Origin: SIG636 sp045592105
GTDB taxonomy: Bacteria; Bacillota; Clostridia; Oscillospirales; CAG-382
Length of the DNA stretch: 64,000 nt
Direction of reading: 5' to 3'
Assembly: GCA_045592105.1 (NCBI GenBank)
Contig: JAZNUB010000041.1
Location: 21,402-85,401, forward strand
Part shown: piece after piece, positions 16,801-23,169 of the stretch
How the letters are laid out: each line of letters begins with the position of its first letter
Position numbering within the stretch: the first letter of the stretch is position 1
Program-made: the position numbers and the translations under genes
Notes under the pieces: generated by a model
What the model was told of the DNA's origin: nothing
Database searches by the model: none
What the model saw: the letters and a program-made list of their open reading frames with translations, nothing else

Positions 16801-17490
16801 TTAACTCGATTCGAACAAACCATCATCGATTACGAAACATTAATTTTTTATACACCAGCAGATGGACGTATATCATCTTGTCGGCGTTTTTCTGATCAAT
16901 TTGATCTTGAGTTTGAAGATGGGTTTAATGCTCTAACAAACTATTCATATACAGCTCCTAGTATAAATTATATAAATCGTGACAATGAGAAACAGGGCGT
17001 TGATGAATATTTAAAAGCATACTGGTACCTTCTGGATACATTGGAAACAACGGGCAATTATGAAAAAATTCTACGACTTTTGCAAGCAGTCAGTCAAATG
17101 ATTGTGAATTGGCCAAAAGAAGGATTTGATGCCTTGGAAAAATTTGTTTCGATCAAACATCCACTTATCCACCGCGGCGTAGTTAGAGTGTTGTCTCAGA
17201 ACTATTTGCGTTATCCTTCGATTACAAAATCATTTCTTAACAAGAACGGTGATAATTTCACGTATCATGAACTTTTGGAGATTCAAGGCAATGCATCAGC
17301 AAATATTGAGTATCGAACGCTTGAGCAACTACAATGGGCGCGTATGTTATACTTTTTGCGCACATGGATTGACGCAGATATCATCGAAAAGGTTTTGACG
17401 ATTTTTATTACAACTGATACTCTAGAATCAGCGCTTATGAAAATTATTGCTTTAACGAAAGGTTCAAATAGTGACGAATTAATTGGTTGA
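13867..17490 (+). CDS. SIR2-STAND NTPase, Avs5-like anti-phage sensor-effector (cassette 2)
   Basis: A 1207-residue protein. Residues 1-275 are a SIR2-like NAD-binding/NADase domain: FFLGAGADIT (31-37 loop), TNFDNL (N122), KMHGDV (H167) and AGYSGYDSK (209-214). A P-loop NTPase follows: GPQGSGKT (340-347), VIVFDSIGS Walker B (D415) and a winged-helix stretch with FRHPLFWQYFL, as in STAND ATPases. The C-terminal 550 residues are helical and repeat-like without a clear motif, the usual place of a ligand sensor. This order matches SIR2-type Avs defence proteins, which deplete NAD when they sense a phage protein. It is flanked on both sides by opposite-strand enzyme genes, overlapping one by 47 bp. 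The location inside a recombinase-flanked segment suggests phase-variable immunity. Confidence 0.8.
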   Translation: MKDQWQFTLISEIKSIIRGKGCSEGLCFFLGAGADITSGGMLFSDLKRRCLYQQGISLPINASPLMIDCTFDQYFRALTEDERCIVLENLLRETRRFNPSDGYRLLVLMAREKFVSSVITTNFDNLMEQTELDMGINAFQIYSPGISIPASHIINHRSSRAIYLKMHGDVDGRCVTHLTVEEINNRNYQDEYKILLQHLLTHSTVIVAGYSGYDSKIADIFQQNLDRLHTVYWCNPSLPNPDAPLVKVLNSAQKLRYIQTGFDAFVETIASELFRERMIFHADSIFIWSLIKTKIEKLQDIYRKSADLPTSEICIPRLAALSQFDQFLAQTEKNLFILSGPQGSGKTVLISQLLMRNEADNLYVVPISAPGALVPDPSAYLIENLGYITTNPMSVLYQFTEWLHEIKKDVVIVFDSIGSGQSSRERIADYLSTIIELAYILRHVPNVKFIISLKDDIFNNVAKDLDQNYLRTVLWSNSHSLGLSSLFMDGFTDEELSSALQIFRYRFTAHEVNEISDDIRSLFRIPFFFGLALQHNFNSGTSIFDVAGLMPTIDRIFAIYELSFAERKFLQNLATKMLNTNNSVLRIDEIEFETLHGLKQILNVTSDCVSFRHPLFWQYFLVRSYKTKQILNNGTFVDLNWIASTFLCETTERAIQESFVLFLSDEEEIDCVCNFFVRLLQENQCNSSRLLHVNKLIGQVVDNWAINRTNDLLQWVKYVDSKSESFILISKRLAYCSTHMDDTNAYLLLDMLRIRCTNPIALECCVLINDRFSEGLKRVPEGEECEYFGKYGYILKSNTALGTLVQFVWLMSKIGIDNLELNHYTRLAKCVKKQIESLDVSNVTKEDAELLKEGFVQNVYMIFFNANSNLEEKFYCFAAKSKTSPIIRTLLNGKDGITLQHLYEIRSCVDHFDETIEFFVCNLLFTLSMLQNPNRALSELDALYNSFGDNVNILELDFYLSALFMSCYISDPRERMQYLTRFEQTIIDYETLIFYTPADGRISSCRRFSDQFDLEFEDGFNALTNYSYTAPSINYINRDNEKQGVDEYLKAYWYLLDTLETTGNYEKILRLLQAVSQMIVNWPKEGFDALEKFVSIKHPLIHRGVVRVLSQNYLRYPSITKSFLNKNGDNFTYHELLEIQGNASANIEYRTLEQLQWARMLYFLRTWIDADIIEKVLTIFITTDTLESALMKIIALTKGSNSDELIG

Positions 17491-18799
17491 ACAGTTCAAG
17501 TTCATGTTCTTCCATAAAAAGACTGGGCGATAAAAGAAAAGCATTTTCAAAAATACCCCCAACAGATATAATTAACCCATAGTTTGTATTTCTTATAGAC
17601 ATAGGTTGAGTTAATGCTAATTCGGCAACTCTACGAGTTAATACTGGATCGGGTCGCTTTGAAATAGGATCTACCAATTCTAGACCAGCGGCCATTCCGC
17701 AGCAATCAACGCGTCCAATGATGGAATAATCCGCTTTTAGCTGTGTTATTATTTCGTTAAATACATGGGATTTTCTTGCCACCTGATTCTGCAGGCTTTC
17801 TGAAGCCGTAAGTTCCATCGCTGTGATTCCTAGAGACATTGCAATTGGGTTCCCTGAAAAGGTAGAGTGAGAAGAACCACATGGCCATTGATCGGGGGAT
17901 ATTATTTCTTCGCGTGCCCATACACCAGACAGAGGCCATAATCCATTGGTTATCGATTTACCAAATGTAAACATATCTGGAGTTACGTTATAGTTTTCAA
18001 ATGCCCACATTTTCCCTGTTCGAAAAAAACCCATTTGAATTTCATCGAAAACAAGATAAATACGGTGTTTATTTAGTAACGCTTTTAACTCACCAAAGTA
18101 TTCCTTTGGGGGCATAACATATCCACAGCGTCCGAGGAGCGGTTCTGCAAAAAAGGCTCTATATTCGCTAATCTCATTTTGGGGTTGAAATACGCCATAG
18201 TACTCCGATTCAAACACACGTTCGATCTGCTTGATGCAAAATAAATTGCAAGAAGTGTTTATTTTTTCATATGGACATCGGATACAACATGGAAATGGAA
18301 TACGATATGTATTGATAATACTGCCAAACTGATTATGGTATCGGTTACTTGAACTTATACTAGATGCAGCCATCGTTCTGCCATGGTATGCACCTTCAAA
18401 CGTAAACACATTTTTAGTTCCAGTCGATGATGAAATTATTTTTAATGCATCATCGACTGCTTGTGCTCCCCCAACTGAGAAGTGTACACGTCCTTTTACT
18501 CCATGTTTCTGTTCCATATAGGAACATATCTTTTCGGCAAGTATGACTTGAGAGTCGCACATATACTCTCCAGATAAACTTGGAAGTTGTTTCATCTGTC
18601 GCACTAAAGCTTCTTCAAATAAGGGATTTCGATATCCAAAGTTCGCTGCACTATTATACATCTGCATATCAAGATATTTCGTTCCGCTATTATCGAACAA
18701 AAAACAACCTTCGCCCTTACTGAAGTACTTCTTAGGTTGGTGTCGAGCGCTAGTATCGCCCTGAGAACAATACTTTTGCTCCGTTTCTTGAATATTCAT
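17444..18799 (-). CDS. class III PLP aminotransferase (cassette 2)
   Basis: The 451-residue protein has class III features: VGGAQAVDDALKI, FEGAYHGRTMAAS (cofactor stacking), a Cys cluster PCCIRCPY with two later Cys as in several omega-aminotransferases, FDEIQMGFFRTGK (Asp on pyridine nitrogen) and FGKSITNGLWPL (catalytic Lys). It is probably active on a terminal amino group such as that of ornithine, GABA or a diamine; which is not decidable. Its start lies 46 bp inside inverted repeat 4, so it is the gene that would be read by a leftward promoter outside the cassette (candidate TTGCGA/TATACG at 18977-18950). Its 3' end overlaps the SIR2-STAND gene by 47 bp. Confidence 0.83.
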   Translation of the reverse strand: MNIQETEQKYCSQGDTSARHQPKKYFSKGEGCFLFDNSGTKYLDMQMYNSAANFGYRNPLFEEALVRQMKQLPSLSGEYMCDSQVILAEKICSYMEQKHGVKGRVHFSVGGAQAVDDALKIISSSTGTKNVFTFEGAYHGRTMAASSISSSNRYHNQFGSIINTYRIPFPCCIRCPYEKINTSCNLFCIKQIERVFESEYYGVFQPQNEISEYRAFFAEPLLGRCGYVMPPKEYFGELKALLNKHRIYLVFDEIQMGFFRTGKMWAFENYNVTPDMFTFGKSITNGLWPLSGVWAREEIISPDQWPCGSSHSTFSGNPIAMSLGITAMELTASESLQNQVARKSHVFNEIITQLKADYSIIGRVDCCGMAAGLELVDPISKRPDPVLTRRVAELALTQPMSIRNTNYGLIISVGGIFENAFLLSPSLFMEEHELELFNQLIRHYLNLSLKQ

Positions 18800-18844
18800 G
18801 ATATTTACCCCTCTTTAACTTAATGTAGTCCAATAAAAAGATTG

Positions 18845-18903
18845 CAAATTACAGTCCCTAGCTATCATAATCTCACAATAATTAGCAGTTATTGTAGGAT
18901 TAT
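18845..18903 (-). repeat. inverted repeat 4 with recombinase core (cassette 2, right)
   Basis: Exact reverse complement of 12669-12727 over 59 bp. Core dyad at 18875-18895 with spacer TTAGCAG, the complement of CTGCTAA. The specific arm faces inward. Confidence 0.88.
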
Positions 18904-18984
18904 TGCGGATTTAAAAGGATTTGCACATTTTTTCAGCGTAAAAACAAAACGTATAAAGAAAAGACCTGTAATCGCAATTGATTA

Positions 18985-19043
18985 ATCCCCTTAGAGCAAT
19001 CTTGAAACATTTTTGTTGTTTCAAGTGTCTACTCTAAGGGGAT
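18985..19043. other. long two-part hairpin outside cassette 2
   Basis: ATCCCCTTAGAG (18985-18996) pairs with CTCTAAGGGGAT (19032-19043) and, inside it, CTTGAAACA (19001-19009) with TGTTTCAAG (19017-19025). No T run follows on either strand, so it is not an ordinary terminator. It separates the invertible region from the next operon. Confidence 0.6.
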
Positions 19044-19084
19044 CATATCAAACACAGCAATTTCATTTTTATGTGCAAAAAGCA

Positions 19085-19113
19085 TTGACACGCTACTTAT
19101 CATAGTGTATAAT
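19085..19113 (+). promoter_or_regulatory. consensus promoter of the XRE-DUF3990 operon
   Basis: TTGACA (19085-19090), 17 bp, TATAAT (19108-19113): a perfect sigma-A promoter 33 bp before the start at 19147. Confidence 0.85.
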
Positions 19114-19146
19114 AATTATACCAACAGATGATAGGCGGGCGATTAT

Positions 19147-20001
19147 ATGAATGAGCTAATTAAATACATTCGGGCATCGGCAAATATGAATCAGGAGCAG
19201 TTTGCTTCTGCTCTCGGTACTACGGTGCAATCTATAAACCGTTGGGAGAACGGAAAGACACTTCCCAACAATATGGCGCAAAAGCAGATATATCAGTTTT
19301 GCCTGGGCAATAATATTAACATAAGCGATCATATCATTATGTCAAAGGAATATCCCCATTCCGATGATAAGCTGATTTTGTATCATGGATCTAAAAAGGG
19401 GTTGAAGGGAGATATTGCCCCTGTCAGCCGTGAGGAATGTGACTTCGGGCAGGGCTTCTATATGGGTACTACAACTCTGCAGCCTTTAACTCTTGTCTGT
19501 GCCGAGTCAAAACCCAAGTTTTATACGGTGGAGCTTGATTTGACCGGTTTGAAGGTTCTCCGTGTCGGCATCGATATGGATTGGGCTATGCTGATTGCCT
19601 ACTTTCGTAAGGAAATGGAAGAAGCAAAAGGCACGGCGATCTACGAGAAATATGCGCATTTCGCAGATGGCTACGACATTATCGTAGGTTATATCGCAAA
19701 TGACCGTATGTATACCGAATTGTCAAGATTCTTTAACCGTACACTTACCGATGTGGCACTTATCAATTGTCTGTCTGCGTTGGATCTTGGTATGCAGTAT
19801 GTGGCTATTACGGAAAAAGCCTGTAAGCAAATCAAGGTTGTTAAAGAGGAACAGTTGCATCTCCTTGAGCTTTCTGCATTGATTGATTTGAGTGTCGCAC
19901 GCCGTAAGGAAGGTATCGCATTGGCGGAGGATATCGAAGTCAAGTACAGACGTGAAGGAAAATTCTTTGATGAAATTTTGAGAGGTGGGTTAGATGAGTA
20001 A
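19147..20001 (+). CDS. XRE-type DNA-binding domain fused to DUF3990 (ADP-ribosyltransferase-like toxin candidate)
   Basis: The 284-residue protein starts with an XRE helix-turn-helix (residues 5-60, MNQEQFASALGTTVQSINRWENG). From residue about 78 it continues with LYHGSKKGL, DFGQGFYMGTTTLQ and a late QYVAITEKACKQI. The YHGS / DFGxGFY / terminal-acidic-residue order is that of DUF3990, which comparative work places among ADP-ribosyltransferase toxins. The built-in repressor domain suggests autoregulation of its near-perfect promoter. The next gene overlaps by 8 bp, the usual toxin-antitoxin layout. Toxicity is inference; an alternative is a stress-responsive regulator with a dead ART fold. Confidence 0.7.
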   Translation: MNELIKYIRASANMNQEQFASALGTTVQSINRWENGKTLPNNMAQKQIYQFCLGNNINISDHIIMSKEYPHSDDKLILYHGSKKGLKGDIAPVSREECDFGQGFYMGTTTLQPLTLVCAESKPKFYTVELDLTGLKVLRVGIDMDWAMLIAYFRKEMEEAKGTAIYEKYAHFADGYDIIVGYIANDRMYTELSRFFNRTLTDVALINCLSALDLGMQYVAITEKACKQIKVVKEEQLHLLELSALIDLSVARRKEGIALAEDIEVKYRREGKFFDEILRGGLDE

Positions 20002-20413
20002 ATCACTGCAGCTTGCTCTTTGTGATACTCAGGGACAGCTTTTTGTGTTGTCTGCGAAAAACGGTTACGATAGTCAGGCGTTTGCCAAAGCGTTTATGAC
20101 CACCGAAGTTGCCGCCGATATGGATAAGGACTTTCACCATGTTCAATGGGCAGGCAAGGAATACATTCTGTCACGCATTGAGGACGAACATTCCGAGCTA
20201 CTGTCGAAAGGCGAGCCCTTCGACACAGAAACGCTGTATTGGATGGGATACATTTACCGCTATTGGAATTTCTATACAGGAGAAAGCAGTGAGAAAATAT
20301 ACAAACAAGCGCCTGCTAAAACAATGCAGATTGTCTATCTGATGTATCACACTATGAGTCCCGAACTTGCTATCGAAAGACTGAAAGAGTCTTATAAAGA
20401 AAAACACAGTTAA
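19994..20413 (+). CDS. small partner protein of the DUF3990 gene, putative antitoxin
   Basis: The 139-residue acidic, soluble protein begins 8 bp before the DUF3990 stop, with AGAGGTGGG as ribosome site. The C-terminal part (DTETLYWMGYIYRYWNFY, then YLMYHTMSPELAIERL) is helical and loosely recalls the DUF3791-type proteins that accompany DUF3990 genes. I cannot place it in a family with certainty. The coupling and the terminator right after it make the two genes a closed unit. Confidence 0.55.
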   Translation: MSKSLQLALCDTQGQLFVLSAKNGYDSQAFAKAFMTTEVAADMDKDFHHVQWAGKEYILSRIEDEHSELLSKGEPFDTETLYWMGYIYRYWNFYTGESSEKIYKQAPAKTMQIVYLMYHTMSPELAIERLKESYKEKHS

Positions 20414-20423
20414 ATCGCTTTAA

Positions 20424-20453
20424 AACGTCTTCTGAAAACGAAGGCGTTTTTTT
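20424..20453 (+). terminator. terminator after the DUF3990 pair
   Basis: AACGTCTTC (20424-20432) pairs with GAAGGCGTT (20440-20448), then seven T. It is followed by CTTGCCAAAA, a 10-mer found in the same position after the terminator at 31481. Confidence 0.82.
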
Positions 20454-20515
20454 CTTGCCAAAACGGACTTCCTTTTTCATTCTGTTTACACAATCAAAAG
20501 GAAGGAGGAACCGCT

Positions 20516-20722
20516 ATGGCTAAAAGAACCGAAAATGATAAGTGTGAGGTTTATTTTGCGGCAGATATTCAGGAAAAACTCGGCATCGGTAAAACCAAAA
20601 CCTACGAGTTTTTAGAAGATGTGTATATACAGAAATCTCCCTTTACGGTTTTCAAAATCGGTAAGCTCTATCGTGTGCCCAAAGCATCGTTTGATAGATG
20701 GTATTATACCGATAACGTGTAA
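20516..20722 (+). CDS. excisionase-like small DNA-binding protein
   Basis: A 68-residue protein with a winged-helix/MerR-like fold pattern: YFAADIQEKLGIGKTKTYEFL (recognition helix), FTVFKIGKLYRVPKASFDRWY (wing and C-terminal helix). This is the helix-turn-helix_17 type seen in Xis of Tn916-like and other Clostridial elements. It has an AAGGAGG site. Normally such a gene directly precedes its integrase; here the nearest integrase is 11 kb away at 31669, with a regulatory/exporter region between. A role in excision of the element is inferred. Confidence 0.65.
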   Translation: MAKRTENDKCEVYFAADIQEKLGIGKTKTYEFLEDVYIQKSPFTVFKIGKLYRVPKASFDRWYYTDNV

Positions 20723-20799
20723 ACCGCCCCCCGTTACGGGGGTACATATCGGAAGTTAAATTGCTTAAACATAGCGATTTTGCAAATTATGAACTGATT

Positions 20800-20852
20800 A
20801 CAATCGTAAATCTCCCCAAACTATGGGATGATTTACAATTGTGCTTTTTTTA
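20800..20852 (+). terminator. terminator before the two-component operon
   Basis: ACAATCGTAAATC (20800-20812) pairs with GATTTACAATTGT (20830-20842) with one mismatch; an inner TCCC/GGGA adds to the stem; a T run follows at 20845. Confidence 0.65.
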
Positions 20853-20913
20853 TCCCTAAAAACTTGTCGATTATCCCAAAGCCTTTGACACAGCGCACGG
20901 TATGTGTTAAAAT
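20853..20913 (+). promoter_or_regulatory. promoter and repeated 29-bp motif upstream of the LytTR regulator
   Basis: The motif at 20853-20881 (starts TCCCTAAAAA, ends GATTATCCCAAAG) recurs at 23067-23095 with two mismatches. It lies 3 bp before a perfect -35 TTGACA (20885-20890), 17 bp, TAAAAT (20908-20913). It is a likely binding site for the response regulator encoded next. Confidence 0.65.
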
Positions 20914-20936
20914 TACTTGTTAAAGGAGGGATAAAA

Positions 20937-21665
20937 GTGTTTCACGTTGGAATGTGCGATGACAATAGGGTGTTTTTGGCTTCGATAGGGCCGATAATAG
21001 AAAGGGAGTTTAAGAAAACAGTCTCTCCGAAGCTTGATATGGCTTTTACTGCTTTTGCTTCGGCAGAGGGCGTTTTACAGCACGTCAAAACAAATAAGCT
21101 TGACCTTCTATTTCTTGACATAGATATGCCCCGCATCAGCGGCTTTGAGCTTGCAAAGACACTTGGCAGGGAAAGCAAAAGCACACTAGTGGTCTTTATG
21201 TCCGCCTATGATAGCTTTATGTACGAATCCTTTGATTTTTGTCCCTTTGCCTATATCAAAAAAAGCTCCTTCGAGAAGGATTTGCAAAAGGTTGTAAGGC
21301 GAGTTAACGAGGAAATACTGTCACCCCAAAAATATATAAGCATTATCTCCGATAACAACGAGATAGAGCTTGACGTAGGGAAGATACTATGCGTTGAAAG
21401 CGACAAAAACTATTATATCGTCCATTTGGTTGGCGGCGGCAAATACGTTTGCCGCGGTACTCTGTCGGGTGTAGAGGAAAAGCTTTCGGACTTTGATTTT
21501 TACAAGGTACACTCTGCCTTTCTCGTTAATTTGGAGCACGCTGGCAGGATAAGCGAAGACAGATTTTTGCATTTAGGAGCTATGTGCGTACCCGTTGCGC
21601 AAAAGCGCGTGAGCGACTTTAAAAAGGCACTTTCGGAATTTATGAGAAGAAAGGCGGGAATATAA
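20937..21665 (+). CDS. LytTR-family response regulator (AgrA-like)
   Basis: A GTG at 20937 with AAAGGAGGG is the start (242 residues); upstream in-frame codons overlap the promoter. The receiver domain has CDDN at the N-terminus, phosphoacceptor D61 (LLFLDIDMPR) and the KK of AYIKKSSF. The C-terminal 110 residues are a LytTR DNA-binding domain (DKNYYIVHLVGG, YKVHSAFLVNLEHA). It would be phosphorylated by the kinase that follows without a gap, and activate promoters carrying the 29-bp motif, including its own and that of the lipoprotein/ABC operon. No AgrB/AgrD peptide genes are present. Confidence 0.87.
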   Translation: MFHVGMCDDNRVFLASIGPIIEREFKKTVSPKLDMAFTAFASAEGVLQHVKTNKLDLLFLDIDMPRISGFELAKTLGRESKSTLVVFMSAYDSFMYESFDFCPFAYIKKSSFEKDLQKVVRRVNEEILSPQKYISIISDNNEIELDVGKILCVESDKNYYIVHLVGGGKYVCRGTLSGVEEKLSDFDFYKVHSAFLVNLEHAGRISEDRFLHLGAMCVPVAQKRVSDFKKALSEFMRRKAGI

Positions 21666-22970
21666 ATGCACAGACTTATCGAAGTTGCGGCTACCGTTAC
21701 CGACGCTGTTTTTATGGCGTGGTTTGTGCCAAGGTTTTGCGGTGTTTCCGTAAAAGATAAGCGCCGTACGCTATGTATACCCTTGGTATACTGTATCTTG
21801 CAGCTTTTAATGGATATCTATTTAAAAAGCTTTGATATTTTGCCTTTACTTGTGCCCATAGCTTTGTGGTTTGTATACGCCCTCTCCTTGATACCGAAAC
21901 GTTACCTGCGTTCGCTTTTTTGTACGTCTTGCTTTATGATACCCCTGATGCTTACAAACACCTTGCTGTTTGCCTTCTTTTCGGTGTACTTAGACGACGT
22001 AAATGTAATTATGCCGGGTGCAAACGTGGGCATACGAACTATGTTTTTGATAATTGCAAAAATAGTGTTGTTTGTTTTCTATCGTTTGATGCTGTTCTTG
22101 TTCGGCAAAGATAAGGAGCTTGGCAGGTCAGGAGGAATATTATCCCTGGTTTGGTCTCTTGCTACTGCGGCAGGAATAGCCGTATTAATGAAAACGGCTA
22201 TAAAAATAAACTACACGGACATTAGCACCGAGGTTTTTATCGTAGTGTTTTTGCTTATGGGCATAAACGTGGCGTTCTATTATCTGCTAAGCCAAAACCA
22301 AAAGCTGGAAAAAAGCAAGTACGAGCTACAGCTTATGAAGGACAGAATAAGCTTTGAGGAAAAACGCAGTGAAGACGCCGCTATAATCTGGGAAAACATT
22401 AAAAAGGTAAGGCATGACCTTAAAAACCATTTTACCTATTTAAGGCTACAGCTTGACGCGGCTAATTACGAGGAATGTAAACAGTATTTAGGGGAAATAC
22501 AAGCTGAGGTCGACAGTATGGGCAGCCTTATAAGGTCGGGCAACTCCGCTATAGATTACCTTATAAACACAAAGCTTTCGTTGGTGAAGGGGGCGCAGAT
22601 TTTTATCACGGGCGACGTGGAAAGCTTTAGTGACGTTACAGATCTTGATATGGTTTGTATCTTAGGTAATATTTTAGATAACGCAGTAGAAGCTTTGGCT
22701 AAGGTCGAAGGGGATAAGCGGATAGAGCTTTATTTTTCAAAGGTCAACGGGAACCGTATAATAGTATGTAAAAACACCGTGAGTGCTTCCGTGTTGGATT
22801 CTGATAAGCGGCTTATACCTTCAAAGCAAGACACGGAGTTCCACGGCTTGGGACATAAAATTATAGAAACCACCACGGGAAAATACGGCGGCTACGTGGA
22901 CTATTTTGAAGAGGACGGAATGTTTGGCATACAAGTATCCATCCCCTCACCCACGGATAAAGACAATTAA
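21666..22970 (+). CDS. GHKL sensor histidine kinase (AgrC-like)
   Basis: The 434-residue protein has six or so membrane helices (residues about 5-210), a coiled dimerisation segment, the phosphorylated RHDLKNHF histidine motif and an ATPase domain with ILGNILDNAVEAL (N box) and FHGLGHKIIETT (G box). It directly abuts the regulator gene. Kinases of this group sense peptides or envelope stress through the membrane domain. The ligand here is unknown, but the downstream lipoproteins and exporter suggest response to an antimicrobial or signal peptide. Confidence 0.87.
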   Translation: MHRLIEVAATVTDAVFMAWFVPRFCGVSVKDKRRTLCIPLVYCILQLLMDIYLKSFDILPLLVPIALWFVYALSLIPKRYLRSLFCTSCFMIPLMLTNTLLFAFFSVYLDDVNVIMPGANVGIRTMFLIIAKIVLFVFYRLMLFLFGKDKELGRSGGILSLVWSLATAAGIAVLMKTAIKINYTDISTEVFIVVFLLMGINVAFYYLLSQNQKLEKSKYELQLMKDRISFEEKRSEDAAIIWENIKKVRHDLKNHFTYLRLQLDAANYEECKQYLGEIQAEVDSMGSLIRSGNSAIDYLINTKLSLVKGAQIFITGDVESFSDVTDLDMVCILGNILDNAVEALAKVEGDKRIELYFSKVNGNRIIVCKNTVSASVLDSDKRLIPSKQDTEFHGLGHKIIETTTGKYGGYVDYFEEDGMFGIQVSIPSPTDKDN

Positions 22971-22976
22971 TATAAA

Positions 22977-23012
22977 AGCAGTGCGTGATTACAAACTCAC
23001 GCACTGCTTTTG
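22977..23012 (+). terminator. terminator after the kinase gene
   Basis: AGCAGTGCGTGA (22977-22988) pairs perfectly with TCACGCACTGCT (22997-23008), then TTTT. A second hairpin (CCCCAC...GTGGGG, about 23026-23051) follows. Confidence 0.85.
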
Positions 23013-23066
23013 TTGTCGGGGTCCCCACGAAGTCGTTAGACTTTGTGGGGTGATTTTAGTCAATTG

Positions 23067-23126
23067 TCCCTAAAAATGTGTCGATTATCCCAAAGGGTTG
23101 AAAGTGTATTTTTCTTATTATACCAT
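23067..23126 (+). promoter_or_regulatory. second copy of the 29-bp motif with candidate promoter
   Basis: The motif (23067-23095) is followed 2 bp later by TTGAAA (23098-23103). The best -10 (TATACC, 23119-23124) is only 15 bp away, a poor spacing that fits an activator-dependent promoter. It precedes the lipoprotein operon. Confidence 0.55.
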
Positions 23127-23169
23127 ATATGTGTACCGAAAAATAGTCTTTGAAAGGTAGCTGAAGTAT

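Noticed and set aside
17444..18799. Cysteine cluster in the class III aminotransferase as an unusual metal site
   Set aside because: The PxCxRCP...C pattern is common in several class III aminotransferases and is not special here.
9067..18903. The two cassettes as two related transposons with long terminal inverted repeats
   Set aside because: No transposase lies inside, no target-site duplication is seen at either pair, and the outer dyad with a pair-specific spacer plus an adjacent tyrosine recombinase fits inversion better. It is not fully excluded.
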